Origin: Nocardia sp. NBC_00508 | GTDB lineage: Bacteria > Actinomycetota > Actinomycetes > Mycobacteriales > Mycobacteriaceae | Direction of reading: 5' to 3' | Length of the DNA: 64,000 bases | NCBI RefSeq assembly: GCF_036346875.1 | Contig: NZ_CP107852.1 | Coordinates: 4,030,001-4,094,000, forward strand | Shown: positions 42,181-50,101 of the stretch, one piece after another | Layout: the number at the start of each line of letters is the position of its first letter | Numbering within the stretch: the first letter of the stretch is position 1 | The notes under the pieces: generated by a model | Database searches by the model: none | Told to the model about the DNA's origin: nothing | Seen by the model: the letters and a program-made list of their open reading frames with translations, nothing else | Position numbers and translations under genes: made by a program

Positions 42181-42810
42181 TCACTCTCGCTTCGCCGGTT
42201 GCGCATCACCGAGCACAGCTTCCGCGATGGTGCGGAGCGCGTCGGTGATCTGTTCGGAGTCGAGCCCGCGCTCGCGCTGCTTTCGATAGACCTCCGCTGC
42301 CAGCAGCGCGAGCAGTGGGTCGACCATAGCGTCCGGCTCGCGAATTTCCGCCGCCACCAATAGCGCTCGCACATGCGCGTACCAGAACCCGTACGCGCCG
42401 GTCGCGAACCGTGCTCCGCCGATTTCCGCGCCGAGCACCAGATGCGCGTGCGCGTCCAGCAATTCGACCATCGCGGCGTAGAACGCGGCCAGTCGCTCTG
42501 CCGGTGATGCTCCGGGGCCGAGCGGGGGAGGTCCGGCGAGCAATTTCTCCTGTAGGGCGCGCTCGTGCTCGTCGAGCAGGGCAACGGCGATCGAGTTGGT
42601 ATCCGGATAGCGGCGATACAGGGTGCCGCGCCCAACGCCCGCAGCCTTCGCTATGTCGTCCATCGTCACCGCGCGTGGGTCCCGGGTGGCGAACAGTTCG
42701 GCCGCCGCCGTCAGCACTTTGGCCCGGTTGCGTGCCGCGTCCGCGCGTTCGTGCGGGCCTGCCTGCCGGCCGGAGCCGGTGCCGGCGAGCAGATCGGATC
42801 GGGGTTCCAT
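42181..42810 (-). CDS. TetR-family transcriptional regulator
   Basis: 209 residues. The N-terminal HTH (about 25-70) has AAELFATRDPRAVTMDDIAK, AAGVGRGTLYRRYP; the C-terminal ligand domain is helical and ends with a variable tail. Divergent from an azoreductase gene with two matching inverted repeats in the gap, so it probably represses that gene and itself. Ligand unknown, perhaps a quinone or cationic compound. Confidence 0.92.
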   Translation of the reverse strand: MEPRSDLLAGTGSGRQAGPHERADAARNRAKVLTAAAELFATRDPRAVTMDDIAKAAGVGRGTLYRRYPDTNSIAVALLDEHERALQEKLLAGPPPLGPGASPAERLAAFYAAMVELLDAHAHLVLGAEIGGARFATGAYGFWYAHVRALLVAAEIREPDAMVDPLLALLAAEVYRKQRERGLDSEQITDALRTIAEAVLGDAQPAKRE

Positions 42811-42839
42811 GCCGCGACTGTAGCCGACTTCGAATTAAC

Positions 42840-42897
42840 TGGACAATACGTCCATTTAGTCCTAGGGTCGCTTCAGCTGAATCGGACACCATGTCCA
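42840..42897. promoter_or_regulatory. two TetR-type operators between TetR and azoreductase genes
   Basis: TGGACAATACGTCCA (42840-42854) and CGGACACCATGTCCA (42883-42897) share GGAC-N5-GTCC followed by ATTTA. Centres are 43 bp apart, about four helical turns. Confidence 0.75.
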
Positions 42898-42916
42898 TTT
42901 AATCGGAGGTTTGACC

Positions 42917-43564
42917 ATGACCACCCTGTTGCACCTCGATGCCACCGCCCGGCGGCGGTCGATCAGCCGGGAGTTGAGCGCCGCGTTCGCCGATGCCTGG
43001 CGCGAGCGACACCCGGAGGGCGGCTACCGCTACCGTGATCTCGCGGCCGACCCCGTGCCCTTCATCGGAGAGGCGTGGACCGAATTGTGTGCCGCGGTGC
43101 TGGCCCTGCCACGCACGGATCCGGAGCGGCTCGGCGAATTGGTCCGCACCTCCGCGCAGGCCGCCGCGTGGGAGATCGTCGCGCCGCTGCTCACCGAACT
43201 GCTGGCGGCGGACGTCGTCCTGATCGGGACGCCGATGTACAACTATTCGATCCCGGCCTCGCTCAAAGCGTGGCTGGATCAGGTGACCTTCCCGCGAATG
43301 TCGTTGGGACACCGGCGCTTCGTCGTGACGTCGGCACGCGGCGGCGCATACTCGCCCGGCGCGCCCAAAGCAGCCTATGACTATCAGGAACGTTTTCTGC
43401 GCGATTTCTTCGCAGGCCATTTCGCCGTCATCGACACGGTTTTCGTCCACGCGGAACTAGCCAATTCCCGCGAGGATCCGGCACTCGCGGATCGGCGGGC
43501 CGAGCACGACGAGTCCTACGCCCGGGCGCTGGTGACAGCGCGCGATCTGGCCGCGGAGTACTGA
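42917..43564 (+). CDS. FMN-dependent NADH-azoreductase / quinone reductase
   Basis: 215 residues of the AzoR-like flavodoxin fold. LHLDATARRRSISRELSAAF is the N-terminal phosphate/flavin-binding segment, and PMYNYSIPASLKAWLDQV is the family's FMN motif. ATG 42917 has GGAGG upstream. It reduces quinones or azo compounds with NAD(P)H. Co-transcribed with a small multidrug-resistance protein two bases downstream, under TetR control (inference). Confidence 0.88.
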   Translation: MTTLLHLDATARRRSISRELSAAFADAWRERHPEGGYRYRDLAADPVPFIGEAWTELCAAVLALPRTDPERLGELVRTSAQAAAWEIVAPLLTELLAADVVLIGTPMYNYSIPASLKAWLDQVTFPRMSLGHRRFVVTSARGGAYSPGAPKAAYDYQERFLRDFFAGHFAVIDTVFVHAELANSREDPALADRRAEHDESYARALVTARDLAAEY

Positions 43565-43565
43565 G

Positions 43566-43886
43566 ATGAACTGGGTAGTCCTCGGCATCGCCGGGCTGGT
43601 AGAGATCGTCTGGTCGCAGAGCATCAAACCGACCGAGAACTTCACCAGACTCGTGCCCACGCTGATCTGCTTCGCGCTCGGCGTCACCGCGGTGTACCTG
43701 CTGTCCCGCGCTATGCAGACGCTACCGGTGGGGACCGCCTACGCGGTGTTCACCGGCATCGGGGCGCTCGGCGCGATCGTCCTCGGCATCGTCCTGCACA
43801 AGGACCCGTTCAGCGCGGGGCGCATACTCGCGCTCGCGTTGATCCTCGGCGGCATCGTGCTGGCCCGGATTACGAACCCGGAGTGA
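43566..43886 (+). CDS. SMR-family efflux protein (SugE/Gdx-like)
   Basis: 106 residues, four membrane helices. The essential membrane Glu is E13 (GLVEIVWSQSI), as in SugE/Gdx proteins, and LPVGTAYAVFTGIGALGAIV is the family motif. WSQ instead of the common WAV near Glu is a small departure. Gdx exporters move guanidinium, while others move quaternary cations; the choice cannot be made from sequence alone. Starts one base after the azoreductase stop. Confidence 0.88.
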   Translation: MNWVVLGIAGLVEIVWSQSIKPTENFTRLVPTLICFALGVTAVYLLSRAMQTLPVGTAYAVFTGIGALGAIVLGIVLHKDPFSAGRILALALILGGIVLARITNPE

Positions 43887-44232
43887 GCGAACGGTTCGGC
43901 GGACGGTTCAGGCGCTGGATTGGTGCCCGGCGGGATGTCTCCCGTCGCCGCCGGGACCTTCTGTCGGTCCAGGTGGGCGTTTCGGCGCGCCACGGATTGC
44001 CCAGAGGTGAGTGGATCTTCGGCCGCGTGTGGTGCGTACCTGGTCGGGCGTTGGGCGGCATACCTCGATGTGCTTGGTGCGTATGGGTTTCCGGTGCGCC
44101 GCCCTGCCGTCGCGGCGCGCGTGTGAATAGGCCGCCGGGACGAAAGTGATCGGCGAACTGGTGGGCCGGAGCGAAGCGGCCGGGGTAGGTTTTTTGCTGA
44201 ATCGTCAAACGATCATCGGCGAAAGGACCGTG
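43887..44232. other. 346-nt gap with no convincing gene
   Basis: An open frame starting GTG 43883, overlapping the SMR stop, would give an 88-residue Arg/Gly/Trp-rich peptide without domain or RBS, so it is not called. The last about 60 nt should hold the osmC promoter. Confidence 0.4.
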
Positions 44233-44673
44233 ATGCCCACACGTACCGCGCGTACCGCCTGGACCGGCACCCTGCAGGAGGGTTCGGGACAGGTCGAGCT
44301 GGCCAGTTCGGGGGTCGGCAAGTACGACGTGTCGTTCCCCAAGCGTTCCGCCGAGGAGGCCGACGGCACCACCAGCCCGGAGGAACTGATCGCGGCCGCG
44401 CATTCCTCCTGCTACGCGATGGCGCTCTCGGCGCAGATCGGCAACGCGGGCGGTGCGCCGGAGAGCCTGGACGTCACCGCCGACGTGACCCTCGGCCCCG
44501 ACCCGGCGGGCGGCTTCCGGATCACCGGAATCAAGCTGACCGTCCGCGGTCGCGTCTCCGGCATCGACGCCGACGGCTTCCAGGCCGCCGCCGAGGCCGC
44601 CAAGGCGGGCTGCCCGGTCAGCAAAGCACTGGCGGGCGTCGACCACATCACCCTCGACGCGGCCCTCGCGTAG
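44233..44673 (+). CDS. OsmC-family peroxiredoxin (organic hydroperoxide resistance)
   Basis: 146 residues. Two redox Cys, in AAHSSCYAMALSAQIG and AAKAGCPVSKAL, are placed as in OsmC/Ohr thiol peroxidases. GTTSPEELIAAAH is typical of OsmC. ATG 44233 has GAAAGGA upstream. Detoxifies organic hydroperoxides in the cytosol. No OhrR gene is adjacent. Confidence 0.92.
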   Translation: MPTRTARTAWTGTLQEGSGQVELASSGVGKYDVSFPKRSAEEADGTTSPEELIAAAHSSCYAMALSAQIGNAGGAPESLDVTADVTLGPDPAGGFRITGIKLTVRGRVSGIDADGFQAAAEAAKAGCPVSKALAGVDHITLDAALA

Positions 44674-44688
44674 TTCGCGCAAACGCTT

Positions 44689-44722
44689 GCTCCCCGCACA
44701 CTCGGTGACGTGTGCGGGGAGC
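44689..44722. terminator. bidirectional terminator between osmC and a convergent membrane protein gene
   Basis: Perfect 13-bp stem GCTCCCCGCACAC (44689-44701) / GTGTGCGGGGAGC (44710-44722), loop TCGGTGAC. Confidence 0.85.
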
Positions 44723-44732
44723 TTGCGACAAA

Positions 44733-45215
44733 TCAGCGCTTGTGGAAGTAGCGGCGGGCGGGGCGGGTGTAGAGCGCGGGAATCGCGATGAGAACGGCGG
44801 CTACGTGAACTGCGCGGAAGACACCGAGCGATACGGATGCGGGGGTCAGGTCGGCGAACAGGTCGCGGAGTTCCTTCGCCGAGATGGCCTCGGCCAGCGG
44901 CTCGATGATCAGCGAGAGCAGACCGAACCCGCCGATGCCCACGGTGATCACCAGACGCGCCCAACGGTCGCCGCGGGTCACGCGCACCGCGACGGCCAGT
45001 ACCGCCAGGTAGATCGCCAACCGCATGCCGAATCCGGTCGCCAAGTCCGCCGGGTCGGCCTCGTCGAACGCGAGCGCTGCCCGCACGATCGCTTCGGCGA
45101 TGCCCGCGAGCAAAGCGACGACCAGCGCGGAGAACGCGACGCGAACCGGGCGTGGTGGCGCGGAGACAGGGGCGTGCAGAGGGGCGGGCCGGGAAGAAAA
45201 GGCAGTGCCGGTCAT
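44733..45215 (-). CDS. four-helix membrane protein of unknown function
   Basis: 160 residues; hydrophobic segments at about 26-47, 62-80, 88-105 and 128-150, and a short basic tail YTRPARRYFHKR. No recognised family. The gap to cbtA upstream (on the same strand) is 36 nt, so it may belong to the cbtBA transcript and respond to cobalamin, but this is inferred from spacing only. Confidence 0.75.
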   Translation of the reverse strand: MTGTAFSSRPAPLHAPVSAPPRPVRVAFSALVVALLAGIAEAIVRAALAFDEADPADLATGFGMRLAIYLAVLAVAVRVTRGDRWARLVITVGIGGFGLLSLIIEPLAEAISAKELRDLFADLTPASVSLGVFRAVHVAAVLIAIPALYTRPARRYFHKR

Positions 45216-45251
45216 GTGACCGACACTGCCTCAGCTAATTCCGGACGCGAA

Positions 45252-46043
45252 TCAGTCCGCGGTAGCGGCCGTTACCCGTACCGGAGTATCGGTTCGCGTC
45301 GCGAATTCGGTGAGTGCCGCGAAGCCCAGGGCCAGGCACACCCACAGCGTCGCGGTCTCGGCCAGTGACGCCACCCGGAACTCCCACAGCAGGCTGGCCG
45401 GGAAATCCGCATTCACCTCGTTCACACCGGGCAGCAGGATGTAGCCGAGCCCGGTCACCAAGACGAACGCGGCCACACCGCCGATCAGCCGGACCGTGGA
45501 CAGTTGTGCACGCAACACGGTGAACACCGCCACCGCGGCGCCGACCGCCACGATGCCGAGCAGCACCGCCGCCAGCCACAGCAGGGTGCGCTCGTCGATG
45601 GTTTCGGGATCACCCACCGCGGGCGGATTGGCCGGGTACTTGAAGAACGGCACCGCGACGATCGCGGCCCAGCCCGCCGCGCCCAGCGCCAGCGCGAGCC
45701 GCGGCCCGGACAGCGTGGTGTAGCGCCGCGCGACATGCGCGACCGAGGCGTAGATGGCGCCGAGCGCGAGCCCGGCCAGCCCGAGCGCGAGGAACTGCCC
45801 GAACTTCTGGCCGGTGCGGCTCACCAGTGGTTCTTCCTCGTCGCCGTGCGAATGCCCGCCCGACGGTTCGGCGGGTTCGCCGTGCGTGTGTTCGGCGGCG
45901 GAGCCCGCTTCTTCGATGGCGATCGCGGCGTCCACCTTGGGTTCGCCGACGAAGTAACCGACCGTCGCGGCCAGCAGCCCGGCGATGAGACCGGCCAGCA
46001 GGCCGCGTAGCAGCAGTGTTCCGAGTGAACCGATCAGTGGCAC
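45252..46043 (-). CDS. cbtA: CbtA-family cobalt transporter subunit
   Basis: 263 residues from GTG 46043 (AGGG at 6 nt); the frame is open upstream but overlaps cbtB. Seven or so membrane segments; a His/Glu-rich loop (GGHSHGDEEEP, AAEHTHGEPAEP) after the first helix is typical of CbtA and likely binds cobalt. With cbtB it forms a predicted cobalt uptake system for cobalamin synthesis, consistent with the riboswitch ahead of the operon. Confidence 0.9.
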   Translation of the reverse strand: MPLIGSLGTLLLRGLLAGLIAGLLAATVGYFVGEPKVDAAIAIEEAGSAAEHTHGEPAEPSGGHSHGDEEEPLVSRTGQKFGQFLALGLAGLALGAIYASVAHVARRYTTLSGPRLALALGAAGWAAIVAVPFFKYPANPPAVGDPETIDERTLLWLAAVLLGIVAVGAAVAVFTVLRAQLSTVRLIGGVAAFVLVTGLGYILLPGVNEVNADFPASLLWEFRVASLAETATLWVCLALGFAALTEFATRTDTPVRVTAATAD

Positions 46044-46228
46044 GGGAGCCCTAGCAGGTGGCGTCCGTCGTGCATCAACTCGTGCAGGTACATCCCGCTG
46101 CGCGAGATGGCGCCCTGATCGAATCCGACCAGGTAGAGGGTGAGTAGTGCGAGAAGAACGACACCAACCGTGACGAGCACGGTGGCCAGGGAATCGGTTG
46201 CCCGGCTGGGTGAATGCGCGATAGCCAT
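46034..46228 (-). CDS. cbtB: CbtB-family cobalt transporter subunit
   Basis: 64 residues with one membrane helix (about 15-36) and the CbtB C-terminus HELMHDGRHLLGLPCH, a His-rich metal-binding end. Overlaps cbtA by 10 nt. AAGGAGG precedes the ATG. The RBS sits at the end of the cobalamin riboswitch. Confidence 0.92.
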   Translation of the reverse strand: MAIAHSPSRATDSLATVLVTVGVVLLALLTLYLVGFDQGAISRSGMYLHELMHDGRHLLGLPCH

Positions 46229-46235
46229 TCGAGTC

Positions 46236-46372
46236 CTCCTTGGGATACGCGTCCCGTCGGGTAGTGACGCGACGGTGCCGGTGTCTGGCTGTCCGGCACC
46301 GGACTCGGTGCATGGAACACAGTGGCGCGACCGCTCCGGAATCTCACCGGATTACCGCGTCACCCTCGCGTT
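46236..46372 (-). ncRNA. cobalamin riboswitch controlling cbtBA
   Basis: Read on the minus strand it contains AATCCGGTGAGATTCCGG, GGTCGCGCCACTGTG (core at 46319-46326) and the B12-box AGCCAGACACC (46280-46290) in the right order. A closing stem GTGACGCG / CGCGTCAC pairs 46356-46363 with 46264-46271. Downstream, GGGA-CGCGTA-TCCC just before the RBS AAGGAGG can act as an expression platform for translational control. This is the standard adenosylcobalamin class. Confidence 0.93.
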
Positions 46373-46450
46373 TGTCCTTCGAACTGTGACACCCGCACAC
46401 ACCCGGCGTCAACTATGTCCTGCGCGGCGGTACCACGGCCTCGGGCAAGT

Positions 46451-46478
46451 CGCCGGGCAGGCAGGAACCTGCCCGGCG
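46451..46478. terminator. hairpin in the gap between mhuD and the cbtB leader
   Basis: Perfect 11-bp CGCCGGGCAGG (46451-46461) / CCTGCCCGGCG (46468-46478), loop CAGGAA. No U-run. It lies 83 nt beyond the mhuD stop. Confidence 0.55.
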
Positions 46479-46560
46479 AAGGCACCCAGGACCGCGACGC
46501 GAGCGACGCGCCCGGAGGCAGCAGTGTGCGCAAGGGCCCCGGGAGCGCTGCCCATCGGAC

Positions 46561-46875
46561 TCAGTTCGCGGGCTTCCCCGCGACGTCGAGGACGACTTCG
46601 AACTCGAGCAGCGAAGCCCCGGTCGCGACCGGCTTCTGGCGCTCGCCCGCATGCGCTTCGCGTGCGGGCCCGTCCCGCCAGGCGGCGAAGGACTCTTCTG
46701 AATCCCACTGGGTGACAACGAAATACCGGTTCTCTCCGGCGACGGGGCGCAGCAACTGGAAGCCGAGGAAGCCGGGCGAGTTCTCGACCGCGTGCGCACG
46801 GTGGGCGAATCGCTTCTCCAGCTCGGGGCCCGCGCCCTCGGGAACCTCGATCGCGTTGATCTTCACAACAGCCAT
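46561..46875 (-). CDS. mhuD: heme-degrading monooxygenase MhuD-like
   Basis: 104 residues, single ABM domain. It resembles the mycobacterial MhuD sequence very closely from VVKINAIEVPEGAGPELEKR on. The residues that matter are in the same places: Asn7, Trp66 and heme-ligand His75. MhuD breaks heme to release iron with mycobilin and no carbon monoxide. Divergent from an alpha/beta hydrolase gene, as in M. tuberculosis. Confidence 0.93.
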   Translation of the reverse strand: MAVVKINAIEVPEGAGPELEKRFAHRAHAVENSPGFLGFQLLRPVAGENRYFVVTQWDSEESFAAWRDGPAREAHAGERQKPVATGASLLEFEVVLDVAGKPAN

Positions 46876-46895
46876 GCGTCCAAGCTAGCGGTTGC

Positions 46896-46915
46896 CACCG
46901 AGCAGGCGCTCGGTG
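46896..46915. promoter_or_regulatory. inverted repeat between mhuD and hydrolase genes
   Basis: Perfect CACCGAGC-AGGC-GCTCGGTG in the 58-nt divergent gap. Operator candidate controlling one or both genes. Confidence 0.5.
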
Positions 46916-46933
46916 CCTCGTATTGTCGAACCG

Positions 46934-47683
46934 ATGTTGCACGACGAAGGCGGAGCGGGCGCGCCGATCCTGCTGCTGCACGGACTGATGGGCAGCGCGC
47001 GCACGTGGCGCGATCAGCTGGACTGGCTGCGCGAACACGGCCACGTCTACACCTTCGACGCCGCGGGGCATGGCAGGCCCGCGCCGGCGGAATTGACCAC
47101 CGAGGCATTCGTCGACGACCTTGCCACCGGCACGGCGGAGATCACCGAGCCGATGGTGGTGATCGGACATTCGATGGGCGCGCTGCACGGGTGGGTGTTC
47201 GCCGCGACCCACCCCGAGCGGGTCCGAGCACTGGTGATCGAGGACATCGCGCCGGATTTCACCGGCCGCACCGCCGCGCACTGGGCCGCGATGATCGAGG
47301 CATGGCCCGAGCCGTTTCCCGACGACGAAGCCGTGCTTTCCTTCTTCGGACCGGTGGCCGGACAGTACTTCCTGAACTCGTTCCAGCGCGGACCGGAGGG
47401 ATACCGGCTGCATGGTTCGGTCACCACGTTCCGTGACATCTCCGAGGAATGGGGGACGCGCGACTTCTGGTGGCAATGGCATGCCGTGCGCGTGCCTGCC
47501 CTGCTGCTGGAGGGCGAGCACAGCATCACCCCGCCGGGACAGATGCGGCGGATGGCCGCCGCGCATCCGGAAGCCGATTACGCCTTGGTTCCCGGTACGG
47601 GACATCTCGTGCACGATGACCAGCCACAGCGTTACCGGGCGGAGGTCGAACGCTTCCTCAGGCGCGTGCTCGGCGGTGGGTGA
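46934..47683 (+). CDS. alpha/beta hydrolase
   Basis: 249 residues from ATG 46934 (no RBS; TATTGT stands 9 nt before, so the transcript could be leaderless). The oxyanion motif LLLHGLMGSARTW, nucleophile elbow GHSMGA (Ser at about 89), acid in EGEHS and His in GTGHLVHDD are in order. Serine hydrolase of unknown substrate. Position next to mhuD is conserved in Mycobacteriales. Confidence 0.9.
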   Translation: MLHDEGGAGAPILLLHGLMGSARTWRDQLDWLREHGHVYTFDAAGHGRPAPAELTTEAFVDDLATGTAEITEPMVVIGHSMGALHGWVFAATHPERVRALVIEDIAPDFTGRTAAHWAAMIEAWPEPFPDDEAVLSFFGPVAGQYFLNSFQRGPEGYRLHGSVTTFRDISEEWGTRDFWWQWHAVRVPALLLEGEHSITPPGQMRRMAAAHPEADYALVPGTGHLVHDDQPQRYRAEVERFLRRVLGGG

Positions 47684-47704
47684 CCGCGGACGTGCTATCT
47701 TCTT

Positions 47705-47738
47705 AACCACTGCAAGTGGAGTACTTCAAATGGAGTGA
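47705..47738 (+). promoter_or_regulatory. operator-like repeats before the DHFR-family gene
   Basis: CCACT-GCA-AGTGG (47707-47719) overlaps AAGT-GGAGT-ACTT, and TGGAG recurs twice. The density of short dyads in this AT-richer patch suggests regulator binding, perhaps HxlR- or MarR-type; none is encoded adjacent. Confidence 0.4.
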
Positions 47739-47743
47739 TTTTA

Positions 47744-48340
47744 ATGCGAGAACTCGTCTACTACGTCGCCATCAGCCTCGACGGCCGGATCGCGGGGCCG
47801 AAGGGGGAATTCGACTTCTTCTTCGCCCCACTGGCCGACGAGGAGCGTTCCGCCGCATACAACGCGTGGGTCGACACGCATTATCCAGAGGTCACTCCCA
47901 CGGTCGTCCGTGCGGCCGCTGGGCTCACCGACGTGCCCAATGTCCGCTTCGACACTGTGATCCTGGGGTTGGGCAGCTACCGGCCCGCTTACGACGCGGG
48001 TATCGAGAGCCCGTACGCGCACCTGCGCCAGTACGTGGTGTCCAGCACTCTCGGCGAGGTCGCCGACCCGGACGTGACCGTCGTGGACCGCGACCCGCTC
48101 GGCCTGATCCGCGCCCTCAAAAAGGAAGGGGGCGATAAAGACATCTGGCTGTGCGGGGGTGGACGTCTGGCCGGCGAACTGATGCCGGAGATCGACCGGC
48201 TGGTGCTCAAGACCTACCCCGTGCTGGCGGGAGCGGGCGTGCCGCTCATCGACGGCGGATTCGACCCGGCGTTCTTCACCGTCGTGGACCGGCAGATTTT
48301 CGACAACGGTGTGACAGTCACGGAGCTCGCTCGCTCCTGA
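47744..48340 (+). CDS. dihydrofolate reductase/RibD C-terminal family protein
   Basis: 198 residues. YYVAISLDGRIAGPKGEFDF is the N-terminal signature of this NADPH-dependent family, and IWLCGGGRLAGELMPEIDRL carries the cofactor-binding GGG. These proteins are DHFR-like reductases whose substrates are mostly unknown; it need not supply DHFR. ATG 47744 has GGAG 8 nt before. Confidence 0.88.
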   Translation: MRELVYYVAISLDGRIAGPKGEFDFFFAPLADEERSAAYNAWVDTHYPEVTPTVVRAAAGLTDVPNVRFDTVILGLGSYRPAYDAGIESPYAHLRQYVVSSTLGEVADPDVTVVDRDPLGLIRALKKEGGDKDIWLCGGGRLAGELMPEIDRLVLKTYPVLAGAGVPLIDGGFDPAFFTVVDRQIFDNGVTVTELARS

Positions 48341-48341
48341 A

Positions 48342-49262
48342 TCAGGCCGGCCCTGCCGCGTTGTGGCCGCCTTCGCCCGCGAGCGCGAACAAGCCGTCGG
48401 CGGTTTGTTCGATCAGGCCGTCCACCAGCAGCGAGTCGAGCGCCCGGTCACGTTGTCCGGGGTCGCGAGTCCAGGCGAGATCGAGGCGTATCCGCTCGAC
48501 CGGTCCGCTGGCGTCCCGCAGGACGTCCAGCAGCCGACCGCGGGCCTGCCGGTCGGTGCCGTCGTACTTCTGGGTGCGGCGGACCACGTCGGTCACCGGT
48601 CTTCCGGCGGTGACCCATGCGCAGCTCGGCAGTGGACACTGCGAGCAATCAGGGGTGCGCGCGGTACACACGGTCGCGCCGAGTTCCATCAGGGCTGCGG
48701 AGAACACGGCGGCGCGGTCGATCCGGTGTGGCAGGAGGGCTTCGGTCTCGGCGAGGTCGCGCGAGGACGGGTTACCCGCTTCCGCGCGCCCGTGCACCGC
48801 CCTGGCAACCACGCGGCGGACGTTGGTGTCCACCACCGGAACCCGTTGGCCGTAGGCGAAACACGCGACGGCGCGCGCGGTGTAAGCGCCGATACCGGGC
48901 AGGCCGAGCAGGACGTCGACGTCGGCGGGCACCTCGTCGCCGTGCTCGGCCGCCAGCACTCTCGCGCACTCGTGCAGGCGCAGCGCGCGCCGCGGATAGC
49001 CGAGCTTGCCCCAGGCCCGCAGCACTTCGGCCGGCGAGGACGCCGCCATCGCCGAGGGAACCGGCCAACGCGCAACCCACTCGCGCCAGACCGGTTCGAC
49101 GCGTACGACGGGGGTCTGCTGCAGCATGATCTCGCTCATCAGGATCTGCCACGCGGTGACGCCCGGCCTACGCCACGGCAGATCGCGCGCGGTCTCCCGG
49201 TACCAGTCCAGCAACGTGTCCGCGTCGATGCCCTTCGGTGCGCCGTTCCGCACTGCCCTCAC
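48342..49262 (-). CDS. mutY: A/G-specific adenine glycosylase
   Basis: 306 residues from GTG 49262 (AGGACAGGG upstream). Removes adenine paired with 8-oxoguanine. The HhH-GPD region has IMLQQTPV, LLGLPGIGAYTA and VPVVDTNVRRVVAR with the catalytic Asp. The 4Fe-4S ligands are in VCTARTPDCSQCPLPSCAW, spaced C-x6-C-x2-C-x4-C. The C-terminal MutT-like domain is short. Divergent from the carbonic anhydrase gene, as in M. tuberculosis. Confidence 0.93.
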   Translation of the reverse strand: MRAVRNGAPKGIDADTLLDWYRETARDLPWRRPGVTAWQILMSEIMLQQTPVVRVEPVWREWVARWPVPSAMAASSPAEVLRAWGKLGYPRRALRLHECARVLAAEHGDEVPADVDVLLGLPGIGAYTARAVACFAYGQRVPVVDTNVRRVVARAVHGRAEAGNPSSRDLAETEALLPHRIDRAAVFSAALMELGATVCTARTPDCSQCPLPSCAWVTAGRPVTDVVRRTQKYDGTDRQARGRLLDVLRDASGPVERIRLDLAWTRDPGQRDRALDSLLVDGLIEQTADGLFALAGEGGHNAAGPA

Positions 49263-49352
49263 TATCCCTGTCCTGCCGCCGCTAGGCGGTGTTTGCCCAC
49301 CTGTAACCATCCGAACTCGCTGGTAACGCAAGGCTTGTGCACAATGGTCGGT

Positions 49353-49976
49353 ATGCCGGATTCCAACCCGATCAGTGCCTGGAAGTCCCTGCGAGAAGGC
49401 AACGAGCGCTTCGTCAGTGGTGCGCTGCTGCATCCTAGCCAGGGCGCCGCAGACCGGGCCAAGCTCGTCAGCGGCCAGCACCCGCACGCGATCCTGTTCG
49501 GTTGCGGCGACTCCAGGGTCGCAGCCGAGTTGATCTTCGACCAGGGCCTCGGCGACATGTTCGTCGTGCGCACCGCGGGCCATGTGGTCGACAGCTCGGT
49601 ACTCGGCTCGATCGAGTACGGGGTGCAGGTGCTCAACGTGCCGCTCATCGTAGTGCTCGGGCACGACAGCTGCGGCGCCGTGAAGGCGACCATCGACGCG
49701 CTCGACGGCGGCGAGGTCCCCGGCGGGTTCATCCGCAGCGTGGTGGAGCGGGTCACGCCGTCCATTCTGATCGGACGGCGGGAAGGTCTGTCCACCGTCG
49801 ACGAGATGGAGTCCAGGCACGTGGTGGAGACCAGCCGCCTGCTCATGCAGCGGTCGATGATCATCTCGCAGCGGGTCGCGACCGGTGCGTGCGCGATCGC
49901 GTGCGTGACCTACAAGCTGGCCGAAGGCAAAGTGCGACTGCACCGCGTCGTCGGCAACATCGGCGAGGTGGTCTGA
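49353..49976 (+). CDS. beta-carbonic anhydrase
   Basis: 207 residues. Zinc ligands are the Cys in FGCGDSRVA and the His and Cys in VLGHDSCGAV; the Asp-Arg dyad in GDSR is intact. NP(I)SAWKSLREGNERFVSG starts the domain. Homologous to the mycobacterial CanB-type enzyme, with the same position after mutY. ATG 49353 is chosen by homology; ATG 49344 is possible. Confidence 0.94.
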   Translation: MPDSNPISAWKSLREGNERFVSGALLHPSQGAADRAKLVSGQHPHAILFGCGDSRVAAELIFDQGLGDMFVVRTAGHVVDSSVLGSIEYGVQVLNVPLIVVLGHDSCGAVKATIDALDGGEVPGGFIRSVVERVTPSILIGRREGLSTVDEMESRHVVETSRLLMQRSMIISQRVATGACAIACVTYKLAEGKVRLHRVVGNIGEVV

Positions 49977-50101
49977 AGCCACGGCACACCCGGGATCCGC
50001 CCAGCGTGCCGGCGGAATCTACCCGCCGCAAACGGGTGCGGGGCGGCCGACACGCCGTGCCCCTGAGACGCTGGGCCCGATCATGCCCTTACCGTTGAGG
50101 C

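Noticed and set aside
43883..44149. 88-codon frame overlapping the SMR stop (GTGA)
   Set aside because: Arg/Trp/Gly-rich, no RBS, no family; coupling alone is not enough.
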